Below are positions 49,603 to 58,777 of a stretch of DNA of 64,000 nucleotides, piece after piece. The notes under the pieces were generated by a model. The model did no database searches, was not told where the DNA came from, and saw only the letters and a list, made by a program, of their open reading frames with translations. The stretch is from Methylobacterium oryzae (GTDB lineage Bacteria; Pseudomonadota; Alphaproteobacteria; Rhizobiales; Beijerinckiaceae). The translations under genes and the position numbers were made by a program. Position 1 is the first letter of the stretch. Every line of letters starts with the position of its first letter. The stretch is from NCBI RefSeq assembly GCF_021398735.1, contig NZ_CP090349.1:564501-628500 (forward strand), written 5' to 3'.

Positions 49603-50397
49603 ATGGACGCTTATCACGACCTGCTCCGGCGGATCCTCGACGCGGGCGTCGCCAAGGACGACCGCACCGGCACCGGCACGCTCTCGGTGTTCGGCCACCA
49701 GATGCGCTTCGACCTGTCGGCGGGCTTCCCGCTGGTCACCACGAAGCGGCTGCACCTGCGCTCGATCATCCACGAGCTGCTCTGGTTCCTGGCGGGCGAC
49801 ACCAACGTGGCGGCGCTGAAGGCGAACGGCGTGACGATCTGGGACGAGTGGGCGGACGAGCGCGGCGATCTCGGCCCGGTCTACGGCAAGCAGTGGCGCT
49901 CCTGGGAGAGGCCCGGCGGCGGCACTGTCGACCAGATCGCCGGGGTGCTCGACGAGATCCGGCGCAACCCCGATTCCCGCCGCCTGATCGTGTCGGCCTG
50001 GAACCCGGCCGACCTCGACCGGATGGCCCTCGCGCCCTGCCACTGCCTGTTCCAGTTCTACGTCAGCGAGGGGCGGCTCTCCTGCCAGCTCTACCAGCGC
50101 TCGGCGGACGCCTTCCTGGGCGTGCCGTTCAACATCGCGAGCTACGCGCTCCTGACCCACATGATCGCCCAGGTGGCCGGCCTCGGGGTCGGCGACTTCG
50201 TCCACACCTTCGGCGACGCGCACCTCTACAGGAACCACTTGGAGCAGACCCGCACCCTCCTGGCCCGGGAGCCGCGCCCGCTGCCGCACCTGCGGCTCAA
50301 CCCGGAGGTGCGCGACCTCTTCGCCTTCCGGTTCGAGGACATCGCCATCGAGAACTACGACCCGCATCCCGCCATCGCGGCCCCGGTGGCGGTATGA
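49603..50397 (+). CDS. thyA: Thymidylate synthase
   Basis: ThyA makes dTMP from dUMP with methylene-THF; 264 residues, the E. coli length. [37 protein letters not shown] opens it, with the Arg contacts. The catalytic Cys is in [14 protein letters not shown] near residue 146. [20 protein letters not shown] and [13 protein letters not shown] are the dUMP and folate sites. The stop overlaps the folA start (ATGA), coupling the two enzymes of the folate cycle. Confidence 0.98.
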   Translation: MDAYHDLLRRILDAGVAKDDRTGTGTLSVFGHQMRFDLSAGFPLVTTKRLHLRSIIHELLWFLAGDTNVAALKANGVTIWDEWADERGDLGPVYGKQWRSWERPGGGTVDQIAGVLDEIRRNPDSRRLIVSAWNPADLDRMALAPCHCLFQFYVSEGRLSCQLYQRSADAFLGVPFNIASYALLTHMIAQVAGLGVGDFVHTFGDAHLYRNHLEQTRTLLAREPRPLPHLRLNPEVRDLFAFRFEDIAIENYDPHPAIAAPVAV

Positions 50398-50882
50398 GCC
50401 CGATCGTTTCCCTGGTCGCCGCCGTCGCCCGCAACGGCGTGATCGGCCGCGACAACGGGCTCGCCTGGCATCTCTCCAGCGATCTCAAGCGCTTCAAGGC
50501 CCTGACCATGGGCAAGCCGATGCTGATGGGCCGGCGCACCTGGGATTCGATCGGCCGGCCCCTGCCGGGGCGCCGCACCCTGGTGCTGACCCGGGACACG
50601 GGCTTCCGCGCCGAGGGGGTCGAGACCGTCCACGACTGGGACTCCGCGCTGGCCGCCGCCGGGGCGGAGCTGATGGTGGTCGGCGGCGCCGAGATCTACG
50701 CGCTCGCGCTCCCGCACGCCGACCGGCTCCACCTCACCGAGGTCGAGGCCGAGCCCGCCGGCGACGTGCGATTCCCCGCCTTCGACCGCGCCCGCTTCCG
50801 GGAGACGTTCCGCGAGGCGCACCCGGCGGGCCCGCGGGACGAGCACGCCTTCGCCTTCGTCGACTGGGAGCGCGCACGCTGA
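50394..50882 (+). CDS. folA: Dihydrofolate reductase
   Basis: FolA regenerates tetrahydrofolate from the dihydrofolate made by ThyA; 162 residues. [34 protein letters not shown] carries the active-site Asp30-type residue and cofactor contacts. [22 protein letters not shown] and [19 protein letters not shown] are the NADPH-binding blocks. ATG 50394 overlaps the thyA stop. The C-terminus [14 protein letters not shown] is typical. Confidence 0.97.
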   Translation: MSPIVSLVAAVARNGVIGRDNGLAWHLSSDLKRFKALTMGKPMLMGRRTWDSIGRPLPGRRTLVLTRDTGFRAEGVETVHDWDSALAAAGAELMVVGGAEIYALALPHADRLHLTEVEAEPAGDVRFPAFDRARFRETFREAHPAGPRDEHAFAFVDWERAR

Positions 50883-51164
50883 GGCGCGCCGCCGCATTTG
50901 CGTTCCGCGCCGCGCATGCCCACCTGCCAGCCTTGACAGCACGGGGCGTGCGCCCGCAGGTGCCTGTCGGGTGCGCGCGCTCACGCCGGGCCTGCACATC
51001 CTGCGGGAAGATGCGCGTGCGGGCCCTCGAGGCCTCCAGCCGGGAGCGGTCGCGGTGCGATCGGTCCGGATGGTCGGGACTAGGCGGGCGAGCGTGGCCG
51101 TTCAGGCAGGGGGCGCCGGTCGGGACGTGGGCCGGGCGCGGACAGGCAGGAGACGACGGCTAGG

Positions 51165-52358
51165 ATGCCTTGGAGCAATCAGAGCGGCGGCGGGGGGCCC
51201 TGGGGCCGGCCCGGCGGTAACGGCGGTGGTCCCTGGGGTGGCGGCAGCGGCGGCGGCGGTGGCAAGACGCCGCCGAACCTCGAGGACCTGCTCCGGCGCG
51301 GGCAGGACCGCCTGCGCGGTCTGATCCCGGGCGGCGGTGGCGGTTCGGGCGGCGGTTACGGCGGCGGCGGCTCGACCGGCGTCGGCGGCGGCCGCAGCGC
51401 GGCGGTGATCGCCGTCCTGGCCGTCGCCATCTGGCTCGCGACCGGCTTCTACACCGTCTACCCCCGTCAGGTCGGCATCGAGACCATCTTCGGTCGCTAC
51501 GTCGGCACCAAGGGCGAGGGCCTGCGCTACAACTTCCCCTATCCGATCGGCGGGGTGGTGAAGCCGGATGTCGGCTCCCAGAACTCGATCCAGATCGGCT
51601 TCCGCGCCGGCCCGAACGGGCAGGGCCGCAACCGCGACGTGCCGGACGAGAGCCTGATGCTCACCGGCGACGAGAACATCGTCGATCTCGACTTCGAGGT
51701 GCAGTGGCGGGTCAACCCGCTGAAGGCCTCCGACTTCGTGTTCAACCTCCAGAATCCGGAGGGCACCATCAAGGCGATCTCCGAGAGCGCGATGCGCGAG
51801 GTGATCGGCCGCCGCAACATCCAGGCGATCCTCACCAACGAGCAGTCGAGCATCGCCCAGGAGGTGAAGGAGATGGTCCAGAAGGCGCTCGACGAGTACG
51901 GCGCCGGCGTGCGCATCGAGGTGGTGCAGCTCGTCTCGGTCAACCCGCCGCCGGAAGTGCGCCCCGCCTTCATCGACGTGAACGCGGCCCAGCAGGACGC
52001 CGACACGGCGCAGAACGAGGCCAAGACCTACGCCAGCCGCGAGGTGCCGCAGGCCCGCGGTAAGGCGTCCCAGATCGTCCAGCAGGCCGAGGCCTACCGG
52101 ACGAAGGCGACCGCCGACGCCACCGGCCAGGCCGCGCGCTTCAGCGAGGTCTACGCCTCCTACAAGGCCGCCCCGGCGATCAGCCGCGAGCGGATCTTCC
52201 TGGAGACGATGGAGAAGGTCCTGGGCTCCGTGAACAAGGTGATCATCGACCAGAACGGGACGCAGTCCGGCGGTGCCACCGCGGCCGGCGTGCTGCCGGT
52301 GCTGCCGCTCTCCGAGTTCGGCGCCCGCGCCCAGACCCAGACGGGAGCTGCCCGATGA
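51165..52358 (+). CDS. hflK: FtsH modulator HflK
   Basis: This is a 397-residue SPFH/Band-7 protein that, with HflC, encases the FtsH protease in the inner membrane. The first 80 residues are Gly-rich and disordered (GGGGPWGRPGGNGGGPWGGG), then one helix (SAAVIAVLAVAIWLATGFYTV), then the SPFH domain YPRQVGIETIFGRYVGTKG and a long coiled region (DVNAAQQDADTAQNEAKTYA). It stands at the head of a pair with hflC: its stop overlaps the hflC start. Confidence 0.96.
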   Translation: MPWSNQSGGGGPWGRPGGNGGGPWGGGSGGGGGKTPPNLEDLLRRGQDRLRGLIPGGGGGSGGGYGGGGSTGVGGGRSAAVIAVLAVAIWLATGFYTVYPRQVGIETIFGRYVGTKGEGLRYNFPYPIGGVVKPDVGSQNSIQIGFRAGPNGQGRNRDVPDESLMLTGDENIVDLDFEVQWRVNPLKASDFVFNLQNPEGTIKAISESAMREVIGRRNIQAILTNEQSSIAQEVKEMVQKALDEYGAGVRIEVVQLVSVNPPPEVRPAFIDVNAAQQDADTAQNEAKTYASREVPQARGKASQIVQQAEAYRTKATADATGQAARFSEVYASYKAAPAISRERIFLETMEKVLGSVNKVIIDQNGTQSGGATAAGVLPVLPLSEFGARAQTQTGAAR

Positions 52359-53332
52359 AACAGGCTCTCCGCACCGGCCTGATCGTGGTCGCGGCCATCG
52401 TCGCGATCGGCCTCTACGCCTCGATCTTCACCGTCGGCCAGATGCAGCAGGCGCTCGTCCTGCAGTTCGGCCGCGTCCGGGCCGTCCTCAACGCCACCGG
52501 CGAGGACAAGCCCGGCCTGTACTTCAAGATCCCGTTCATGGAGAACGTGGTCGTCTTCGACAAGCGCGTGCTCGACCTCGACCTGCCAGTCCAGACGGTG
52601 CTCACCGCCGACCGGCAGAACCTGGAGGTGGACGCCTTCGCCCGCTACCGGATCGTCGATCCGCTGCGCTTCTACCAGGCGGTGGGCAATATCGGGCTGG
52701 CCAACCAGCGGCTCGCGAGCTTCACCAATTCCGGCCTGCGCAACGTGCTCGCCCGCTCGACCCGCGACGCGATCGTGAAGACCGATCGCGGGCAGCTGAT
52801 GCACCAGATCCAGGAGGACGTGAACCGGCAGGCCAAGGCGCTCGGCATCGAGATCGTCGACCTGCGCATGACCCGCGTCGACCTGCCCGCGCAGAACTCG
52901 GCCGCTGTCTACCGGCGGATGAAGACCGAGCGCGAGCGCGAGGCCGCCGACATCCGCGCCAACGGTGACCAGATCGCCGCCACGATCCGCGCCAAGGCCG
53001 ACCGCGAGGTCACGGTCATCCTGGCCGAGGCGACGCAGAAATCCGAGCAGCTGCGTGGACAGGGTGACGCGGACAAGAACCGCATCCTCGCGGACGCGTT
53101 CGGGAAGGACGCGGATTTCTTCAGCTTCTACCGCTCGATGCAGGCCTACGAGAGCGGGCTGAAGGGATCCGATACCCGCCTGGTGATCAGCCCGAACACG
53201 GACTTCTTCCGCTTCTTCAGCGATCCGCAGGGCCGGGCACCCGCCCCGGCCGCCCGCGGGCCGCGCGGGCCGGCCGATCCGAGCGCTACCACGGGCTCGA
53301 CGACCGGCTCCACGGCGGGGACGGCGCGCTGA
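52355..53332 (+). CDS. hflC: FtsH modulator HflC
   Basis: This is a 325-residue partner of HflK. The N-terminal anchor is LIVVAAIVAIGLYASIFTV, then the SPFH domain GQMQQALVLQFGRVRAVLNA. VFDKRVLDLDLPVQTVLTADRQNLEVDAFARYRIVDP is the core of the family. EREREAADIRANGDQIAATIRAKADREVTVILAEA is the helical arm. The Thr/Gly-rich end is disordered. It is coupled to hflK by ATGA overlap and followed by the DegP-type protease gene after about 100 bases. Confidence 0.96.
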   Translation: MKQALRTGLIVVAAIVAIGLYASIFTVGQMQQALVLQFGRVRAVLNATGEDKPGLYFKIPFMENVVVFDKRVLDLDLPVQTVLTADRQNLEVDAFARYRIVDPLRFYQAVGNIGLANQRLASFTNSGLRNVLARSTRDAIVKTDRGQLMHQIQEDVNRQAKALGIEIVDLRMTRVDLPAQNSAAVYRRMKTEREREAADIRANGDQIAATIRAKADREVTVILAEATQKSEQLRGQGDADKNRILADAFGKDADFFSFYRSMQAYESGLKGSDTRLVISPNTDFFRFFSDPQGRAPAPAARGPRGPADPSATTGSTTGSTAGTAR

Positions 53333-53430
53333 GGGGGCCCGTTGGCGCCCCGGCGCCCGGGGATTACCGTGCAGGACAACCCGCGGGCGATCGGCCATCG
53401 GTCGAGGCCCGCGGGACCGGAAACGCGTTC

Positions 53431-54999
53431 ATGAAGAGGTCGACCATGCACCCCGTCGCGAGCGCCCCCGAGGCGCCGTTCGACCGCGCCCCGGCGCGGC
53501 CCCGCTCCCGCGCCCGCGCGGTGATGGCCTCGATCCTGATCGGCGCCTCGGTCACCGTCTCCGTGGCCGCGACCGCCCTGCCGGTGCCGGCCTTCGCCAA
53601 GGGGCCGGCCTCCCTCGCCGATCTCGCCGAGCAGGTCACCGACGCGGTGGTGAACATCTCCGCGTCCACCACCGTCGAGGCCCGCGCCGGCCGTGCCGGG
53701 CCGCAGGTGCCCCCGGGCACCCCGTTCGAGGACCTGTTCGAGGAGTTCTTCAACCGGCGCGGCGGCCGCGGCGGCGGTGGCGGCGGTGACGGCGACGGGC
53801 CGCGTCAGCAGCGCAAGTCGAACTCCCTCGGCTCCGGCTTCATCATCGATTCCGCCGGCCTCGTGGTGACGAACAACCACGTCATCGGCGACGCCAACGA
53901 CATCCAGGTCATCCTGCACGACGGCACGAAGCTGAAGGCCGAGATCGTCGGCAAGGATTCGAAGATCGACCTCGCCGTCCTGCGGGTGAAGCCCCCGGCC
54001 GACCGCACGCTGAAGGCCGTGCCGTTCGGCGATTCCGACAAGATGCGGCCCGGCGACTGGGTCATCGCCATCGGCAACCCGTTCGGGCTCGGCGGCTCGG
54101 TCTCGGCCGGCATTGTCTCGGCGCGGGGCCGGAACATCGAGTCCGGACCCTACGACAACTACATCCAGACCGACGCGGCCATCAACAAGGGCAATTCCGG
54201 CGGCCCGCTGTTCAACATGGACGGCGAGGTGATCGGCATCAACACGGCGATCCTGTCGCCGACCGGCGGCTCGGTGGGCATCGGCTTCGCGGTCCCGTCG
54301 GGCACGGCCAAGCCCGTGATCGACCAGCTCCGCGACTTCGGCGAGGTCCGCCGCGGCTGGCTCGGCGTGCGCATCCAGAACGTCGACGACACCACCGCCG
54401 AGGCGCTCAACCTCAAGGGCGGCGCGCGAGGCGCCCTGGTGGCCGGCGTCGACGAGAAGGGACCGGCCAAGACCGCCGGGATCGAGGTCGGCGACGTGAT
54501 CCTGAAGTTCAACGGCGCGCCGGTGAAGGCCTCGGGCGACCTCCCGCGCATCGTCGCCTCGACGCCGGTGGGCCAGAAGGTCGACGTGGTCGTCATGCGC
54601 AAGGGCGAGGAGGTGACGAAGCCCGTCACCCTCGGCCGCCTGGAGGACGGCGACAAGCCGCAGCTCGCCAACCTGCGTCAGCCGGAGCCCGAGAGCGCGA
54701 CCCGGCAGGCGCTGGGCCTCAACCTCTCCGGCATGACCGACGAGCTGCGCAAGAAGTACTCCATCAAGGACACCGTGAAGGGCGTGGTCGTCACTCGGGT
54801 CGACCCGAACTCGACCGCCGCCGACAAGCGGATCCAGCCCGGCGAGGTGATCGTCGAGGTCGGCCAGGAGTCGGTCAGCACCCCCGCGGAGGTGACCAAG
54901 CGGATCGACGCCCTCAAGAAGGACGGGCGCAAGTCGGTGCTGCTGCTGGTGGCGGGCGCCACCGGCGACGTGCGCTTCGTGGCCGTCGGCCTCGACTGA
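53431..54999 (+). CDS. degP: Periplasmic serine protease of the DegP/HtrA family
   Basis: This is a 522-residue trypsin-like protease and chaperone of the envelope. The N-terminus has a signal (AVMASILIGASVTVSVAATALPVPAFA). The catalytic triad lies in VVTNNHVIGDA (His), KIDLAVLRV (Asp) and TDAAINKGNSGGPLFN (Ser). Two PDZ domains follow, starting near GWLGVRIQNV and at GVVVTRVDPNSTA. A Gly-rich loop GGRGGGGGGDGDGP before the protease domain corresponds to the LA-loop region. It follows hflKC in the order usual for related bacteria. Confidence 0.96.
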   Translation: MKRSTMHPVASAPEAPFDRAPARPRSRARAVMASILIGASVTVSVAATALPVPAFAKGPASLADLAEQVTDAVVNISASTTVEARAGRAGPQVPPGTPFEDLFEEFFNRRGGRGGGGGGDGDGPRQQRKSNSLGSGFIIDSAGLVVTNNHVIGDANDIQVILHDGTKLKAEIVGKDSKIDLAVLRVKPPADRTLKAVPFGDSDKMRPGDWVIAIGNPFGLGGSVSAGIVSARGRNIESGPYDNYIQTDAAINKGNSGGPLFNMDGEVIGINTAILSPTGGSVGIGFAVPSGTAKPVIDQLRDFGEVRRGWLGVRIQNVDDTTAEALNLKGGARGALVAGVDEKGPAKTAGIEVGDVILKFNGAPVKASGDLPRIVASTPVGQKVDVVVMRKGEEVTKPVTLGRLEDGDKPQLANLRQPEPESATRQALGLNLSGMTDELRKKYSIKDTVKGVVVTRVDPNSTAADKRIQPGEVIVEVGQESVSTPAEVTKRIDALKKDGRKSVLLLVAGATGDVRFVAVGLD

Positions 55000-55140
55000 G
55001 CGGCCTCATCCGCGTTGCCGAGGGCCGTCGCTCCGCGGGGGGCGGCGGCCCTCGCGCGTTCAGGGGTCCCACATTGACGCTACGCGGCGGCACGGCACAC
55101 TGGGGCCGCGAGTCGGTGCGGCTCGGGCGAGTTCGGACCC

Positions 55141-55647
55141 ATGACGGCCGTTGCGTTCGACACCCTGAAATTCGCCCGCGTCCTGCGGGAGAAGGCGAAG
55201 CTGTCGCCCGAGCAGGCGGAGGGCCTGGCCGACGCGCTGGTGGACGTCTTCGACGGGAATCTTGCAACCAAAGCCGACATTCGCGACGTGCAGGCCGAAC
55301 TGCAGATCGTCCGCGGCGATATCGAAGCCCTCAAGATACAGACCCGCGGCGACATCGAGGCACTGCGACTCACGACCCAGGCGGATATCGAGGGGCTTCG
55401 CATCTCGACCAAGGCGGATTCTGACAGTCTTCGTCAGTCGACCAAGTCGGATATCGAAGCCCTCCGCCTATCCACAAAAGCCGACATCGACAGTCTGCGC
55501 CTTGAGACCAAGGCCGACATCGAGGCCGTGAAGGGCGCGATCGCCTCCGCGAAGGTCGAGACGGTGCGCTGGCTCGTCGGCGCGATCGGCTTTCAGACGC
55601 TCGCCGTGCTCGGCGCGGTCATCACCCTGACCCGCACCCTCCACTGA
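55141..55647 (+). CDS. Coiled-coil protein built of 11-residue repeats with C-terminal membrane helix
   Basis: This is a 168-residue protein. After an N-terminal helical segment (FARVLREKAKLSPEQAEGLADAL), seven tandem 11-residue units run from about residue 58: RGDIEALKIQT, RGDIEALRLTT, QADIEGLRIST, KADSDSLRQST, KSDIEALRLST, KADIDSLRLET, KADIEAVKGAI. They correspond to 33-base repeats at 55312-55542. A hydrophobic helix (IGFQTLAVLGAVITL) ends the protein. The pattern resembles coiled-coil DUF1640/Bdr-like proteins with hendecad repeats; function unknown. The units vary most around the fourth. Confidence 0.85.
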   Translation: MTAVAFDTLKFARVLREKAKLSPEQAEGLADALVDVFDGNLATKADIRDVQAELQIVRGDIEALKIQTRGDIEALRLTTQADIEGLRISTKADSDSLRQSTKSDIEALRLSTKADIDSLRLETKADIEAVKGAIASAKVETVRWLVGAIGFQTLAVLGAVITLTRTLH

Positions 55648-55650
55648 GCC

Positions 55651-56544
55651 TCACCCCACGAACTCCGCCGCCGCGTAGCCCTGCAGGTACAGGAGCGCGG
55701 TGAGGTCGCCGTGCTCGACCCGGACCCGCGCCGCGGCCGCGACCGCGGGCTTGGCCCGGAACGCCACCCCGAGGCCGGCCTCGCCCAGCATGTCGAGGTC
55801 GTTGGCGCCGTCGCCGACCGCGAGGGTCTCGGCGGCGCCGAGGCCCAGCTGCCCGCGCAGCGCGATCAGCGTCGCGCGCTTCTCGGCCTTCCCGACGATC
55901 GGGTCCTCCACCAGGCCGGTGAGCCGCCCGTCCGCCACGCCCAGCACGTTGGACCGGTGCTCGTCGAAGCCGATCATCGCGGCGATCGGGCCGGTGAACA
56001 GCGTGAAGCCTCCGGAGACCAGGCAGGTATGGGCGCCGTGCGCCCGCATCGTCCGCACCAGCGTGCCGCCGCCCGGGGTCAGAGTCAGGTGCTCGGCGAT
56101 CAGCCCGTCGACCGCGCCGACCGGGATGTCCTTCAGGAGCGCGACGCGCTCGCGCAGGGCCGGCTCGAAGGCGATCTCGCCCCGCATTGCCCGCTCGGTG
56201 ATCGCCGCCACGTGGTCCTTGAGGCCGAGCGTCCCGGCGAGCTCGTCGATGCATTCCTGCTCGATCATGGTGGAATCCATGTCGGCCAGGAACAGGCGCT
56301 TGCGCCTGTGCGCGTCGGCGGGCAGCACCGCGAGGTCGATCGGCTCGCCGGCCAGCGCCGCCCGCAGCCGCTCCGTGAGGGACGCCGCGGCCGCGGGCTC
56401 GCCCGGCACCAGCAGCTCGGCCGCCACCTCGCCGTGCAGGATCCGGGGCTGGTGCTCCGTCCGCAGCACGGCGCGCGTCTCGGCCAGCACCGCGTCGGTG
56501 ATGGACGGCCGATCCGGGTTTGCTATCAGGACCGCGACCAGCAT
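55651..56544 (-). CDS. serB: Phosphoserine phosphatase
   Basis: SerB carries out the last step of serine synthesis; 297 residues. The N-terminal 75 residues are an ACT-like regulatory region ([20 protein letters not shown]). The HAD core reads [20 protein letters not shown] with the nucleophile Asp, [21 protein letters not shown] and [22 protein letters not shown]. It ends [12 protein letters not shown]. Its start codon lies only 14 bases from the divergent miaA start. Confidence 0.97.
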   Translation of the reverse strand: MLVAVLIANPDRPSITDAVLAETRAVLRTEHQPRILHGEVAAELLVPGEPAAAASLTERLRAALAGEPIDLAVLPADAHRRKRLFLADMDSTMIEQECIDELAGTLGLKDHVAAITERAMRGEIAFEPALRERVALLKDIPVGAVDGLIAEHLTLTPGGGTLVRTMRAHGAHTCLVSGGFTLFTGPIAAMIGFDEHRSNVLGVADGRLTGLVEDPIVGKAEKRATLIALRGQLGLGAAETLAVGDGANDLDMLGEAGLGVAFRAKPAVAAAARVRVEHGDLTALLYLQGYAAAEFVG

Positions 56545-56558
56545 CGTGGAGTTTCGCC

Positions 56559-57485
56559 TTGCCGCCAGACCGGGAGGAGGCCGGGGCGCGCCCGGCCGCG
56601 GTCCTCATCGCAGGGCCCACCGCGTCGGGCAAGTCGGCGCTGGCCGCCCGGCTGGCGGAGCGTCACGGCGGCGTGGTGATCAACACCGATTCCATGCAGG
56701 TCTACGCGGACCTGCGCCGCCTGACCGCGCGGCCCGACCCGGACGAGGAGGCGCGCGTGCCCCACCGGCTCTACGGCCACGTCGACGGCGCCGTGAACTA
56801 CTCCGCGGGGCACTTCTCGCGGGACGCGGCGGCGCTGCTGGCGACGCTCGGCGGGCGCCTGCCGGTCTTCGTCGGCGGCACCGGCCTGTACTTCCGGGCG
56901 CTGGAGCAGGGCTTCTCGGAGCTGCCGCCGGTGCCCGACGTCGTGCGGCAGCAGGTGCGGGACGCGGCCGAGGGCCGCCCGACCGAGGCGTTGCACGCCG
57001 AGCTCGGCCGGCACGATCCCGAGGGGGCCGCCCGCCTGCGGCCGAGCGACCGGATGCGGGTGATGCGCGCCCTGGAGATTTTTCTCGCGACCGGCCGCCC
57101 GATCGCGAGCTTCTACGGCGACCCGGTGCCGGGTCCGCTCGCCGGATGGAAACTCCAAAAAATCTTCCTGGCACCCGACCGCGCGGTGCTGCGGGCCCGG
57201 ATCGACGCCCGCTTCCGGACCATGATCGCCGAGGGGGCGCTGGACGAGGTCGCCCGCCTGCGCGCGCGCGATCTCGACCCGATGCTGCCGGTGATGCGCG
57301 CCCACGGGGTGCCGGGCCTGATCGCCCACCTCGACGGGGCGATGAGCCTCGAAGCGGCGATCGTCCGGGGGCAGGCGGACACGCGGGCCTACGCCAAGCG
57401 CCAGGTCACGTGGTTCCGCCACCAGATGGGGGAGGCGTGGCGCTGGGTGGATCCGGAGGCGGCGGAGGTCGAGGCGCTGTTCTGA
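56559..57485 (+). CDS. miaA: tRNA dimethylallyltransferase
   Basis: MiaA isopentenylates A37 of tRNAs that read U-starting codons; 308 residues from TTG 56559, which has GGAG eight bases upstream. The P-loop is [39 protein letters not shown] contacts tRNA and [20 protein letters not shown] and [17 protein letters not shown] follow, and the zinc-free C-terminal region has [21 protein letters not shown]. Divergent from serB. TTG 56520 is possible as an earlier start but lies within serB. Confidence 0.95.
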   Translation: MPPDREEAGARPAAVLIAGPTASGKSALAARLAERHGGVVINTDSMQVYADLRRLTARPDPDEEARVPHRLYGHVDGAVNYSAGHFSRDAAALLATLGGRLPVFVGGTGLYFRALEQGFSELPPVPDVVRQQVRDAAEGRPTEALHAELGRHDPEGAARLRPSDRMRVMRALEIFLATGRPIASFYGDPVPGPLAGWKLQKIFLAPDRAVLRARIDARFRTMIAEGALDEVARLRARDLDPMLPVMRAHGVPGLIAHLDGAMSLEAAIVRGQADTRAYAKRQVTWFRHQMGEAWRWVDPEAAEVEALF

Positions 57486-57540
57486 GGTGAGCGCCCGACC
57501 CGCCGGGCGAGCCCGGCGCGCCCGGCGCCGCGGCCGGTGC

Positions 57541-57568
57541 GGCCCCCTCTCGCGCGGGAGAGAGGGCC
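57541..57568. terminator. Bidirectional hairpin between miaA and the dehydrogenase gene
   Basis: GGCCCCCTCTC and GAGAGAGGGCC pair around a short GC loop. The hairpin lies between two convergent genes 56 and 51 bases away, without a T-run on either side. It is well placed for transcript ends in both directions. Confidence 0.65.
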
Positions 57569-57618
57569 TGTCGCGTCCGTCTTGCCCGCGGTCCTCGGGC
57601 TCCGAAGGCTGAGAGCCC

Positions 57619-58488
57619 TCAGCGCTCCAGCCGCGCCACGAGGCTCGACGTGTCCCAGCGGTTGCCGCCCATGGCCTGCACCTCGGCGTAGAACTGGTCG
57701 ACGAGGGCCGAGACCGGCAGCTTGGCGCCGTTGCGGCGGGCCTCGTCGAGCAGGATGCCGAGATCCTTGCGCATCCAGTCGACCGCGAAGCCGAAGTCGA
57801 ACTTGCCCGCATTCATGGTCTTGCCGCGGTTCTCCATCTGCCAGGAGCCGGCGGCGCCCTTGGAGATCACGTCGAGCACCGCCTCGACGTCGAGGCCGGC
57901 GCGCTTGGCGAAGTGGACGCCCTCCGACAGGCCCTGGACGAGGCCGGCGATGCAGATCTGGTTGACCATCTTGGTGAGCTGGCCGGCGCCGGCCGGGCCC
58001 ATCAGCCGGCAGGCGCGGGCGAAGGACCCGATCGCGCCCTCGACCTTGGCGTAGGTCGCCGCGTCGCCGCCGCACATCACGGTGAGCACGCCGTTCTCGG
58101 CGCCCGCCTGGCCGCCGGAGACCGGCGCGTCGATGAAGCCGAGCCCCTTGGCCTCGGCCGCCGCGGCGAGCTCCCGGGCGACCTCGGCGGAGGCCGTGGT
58201 GTGATCGACGAACACCGCGCCGGGCTTCATGCCGGCGAGCGCCCCGTCGTCGCCCAGCACGACGCTGCGCAGGTCGTCGTCGTTGCCCACGCAGGCGAAC
58301 ACGATCTCGGCGCCCTCGGCGGCCTGCCGGGGCGTGGGCGCGTGGGCGCCGCCGTAGGTCTTCACCCAGGCCTCGGCCTTCGGGGTGGTGCGGTTGTAGA
58401 CGGTGACGTCGTGGCCACCCTTCTTGGCGAGGTGTCCGGCCATCGGGCCGCCCATCACGCCGAGACCCAGGAATGCGACCTTCGCCAT
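57619..58488 (-). CDS. NAD(P)-dependent beta-hydroxyacid dehydrogenase (3-hydroxyisobutyrate dehydrogenase family)
   Basis: This is a 289-residue cytoplasmic oxidoreductase. The Rossmann motif is VAFLGLGVMGGPMAGHLAKKG. The substrate motif is FIDAPVSGGQAGAENGVLTVMCGG, and the catalytic Lys is in GAGQLTKMVNQICIAGLVQGLSEG. DFGFAVDWMRKDLGILLDEA is in the all-helical C-domain. ATG 58488 follows GAGGAG. Family members oxidise 3-hydroxyisobutyrate, tartronate semialdehyde or similar acids; which one is not decided by sequence. Confidence 0.92.
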   Translation of the reverse strand: MAKVAFLGLGVMGGPMAGHLAKKGGHDVTVYNRTTPKAEAWVKTYGGAHAPTPRQAAEGAEIVFACVGNDDDLRSVVLGDDGALAGMKPGAVFVDHTTASAEVARELAAAAEAKGLGFIDAPVSGGQAGAENGVLTVMCGGDAATYAKVEGAIGSFARACRLMGPAGAGQLTKMVNQICIAGLVQGLSEGVHFAKRAGLDVEAVLDVISKGAAGSWQMENRGKTMNAGKFDFGFAVDWMRKDLGILLDEARRNGAKLPVSALVDQFYAEVQAMGGNRWDTSSLVARLER

Positions 58489-58777
58489 TGTCGTGCGCTC
58501 CTCGCGGGCCCGACCGCGCCGGCGCCCTTCCATCTCCGACGGCGGGCGGCGACGGAGCTCGGCAGCCGGGCCGTGAAGGGGGTCGGGGCCGTGCCGGGGG
58601 ACCCGATGTGACAGATTGGGCGTCGTGCCGCCGCCGACGCTGCATCACAGCTCGGATCGCTTGCGTCAACGGCGGACCAATAGGATAACCCGCCCGTGTA
58701 GCCCGGGACCACGAAGTCCCAGCCGGAGCCCCCCGCGCGTGGCCCCGCGCGCGAGGCGTTCGGTCAGGGAGTGGGAC

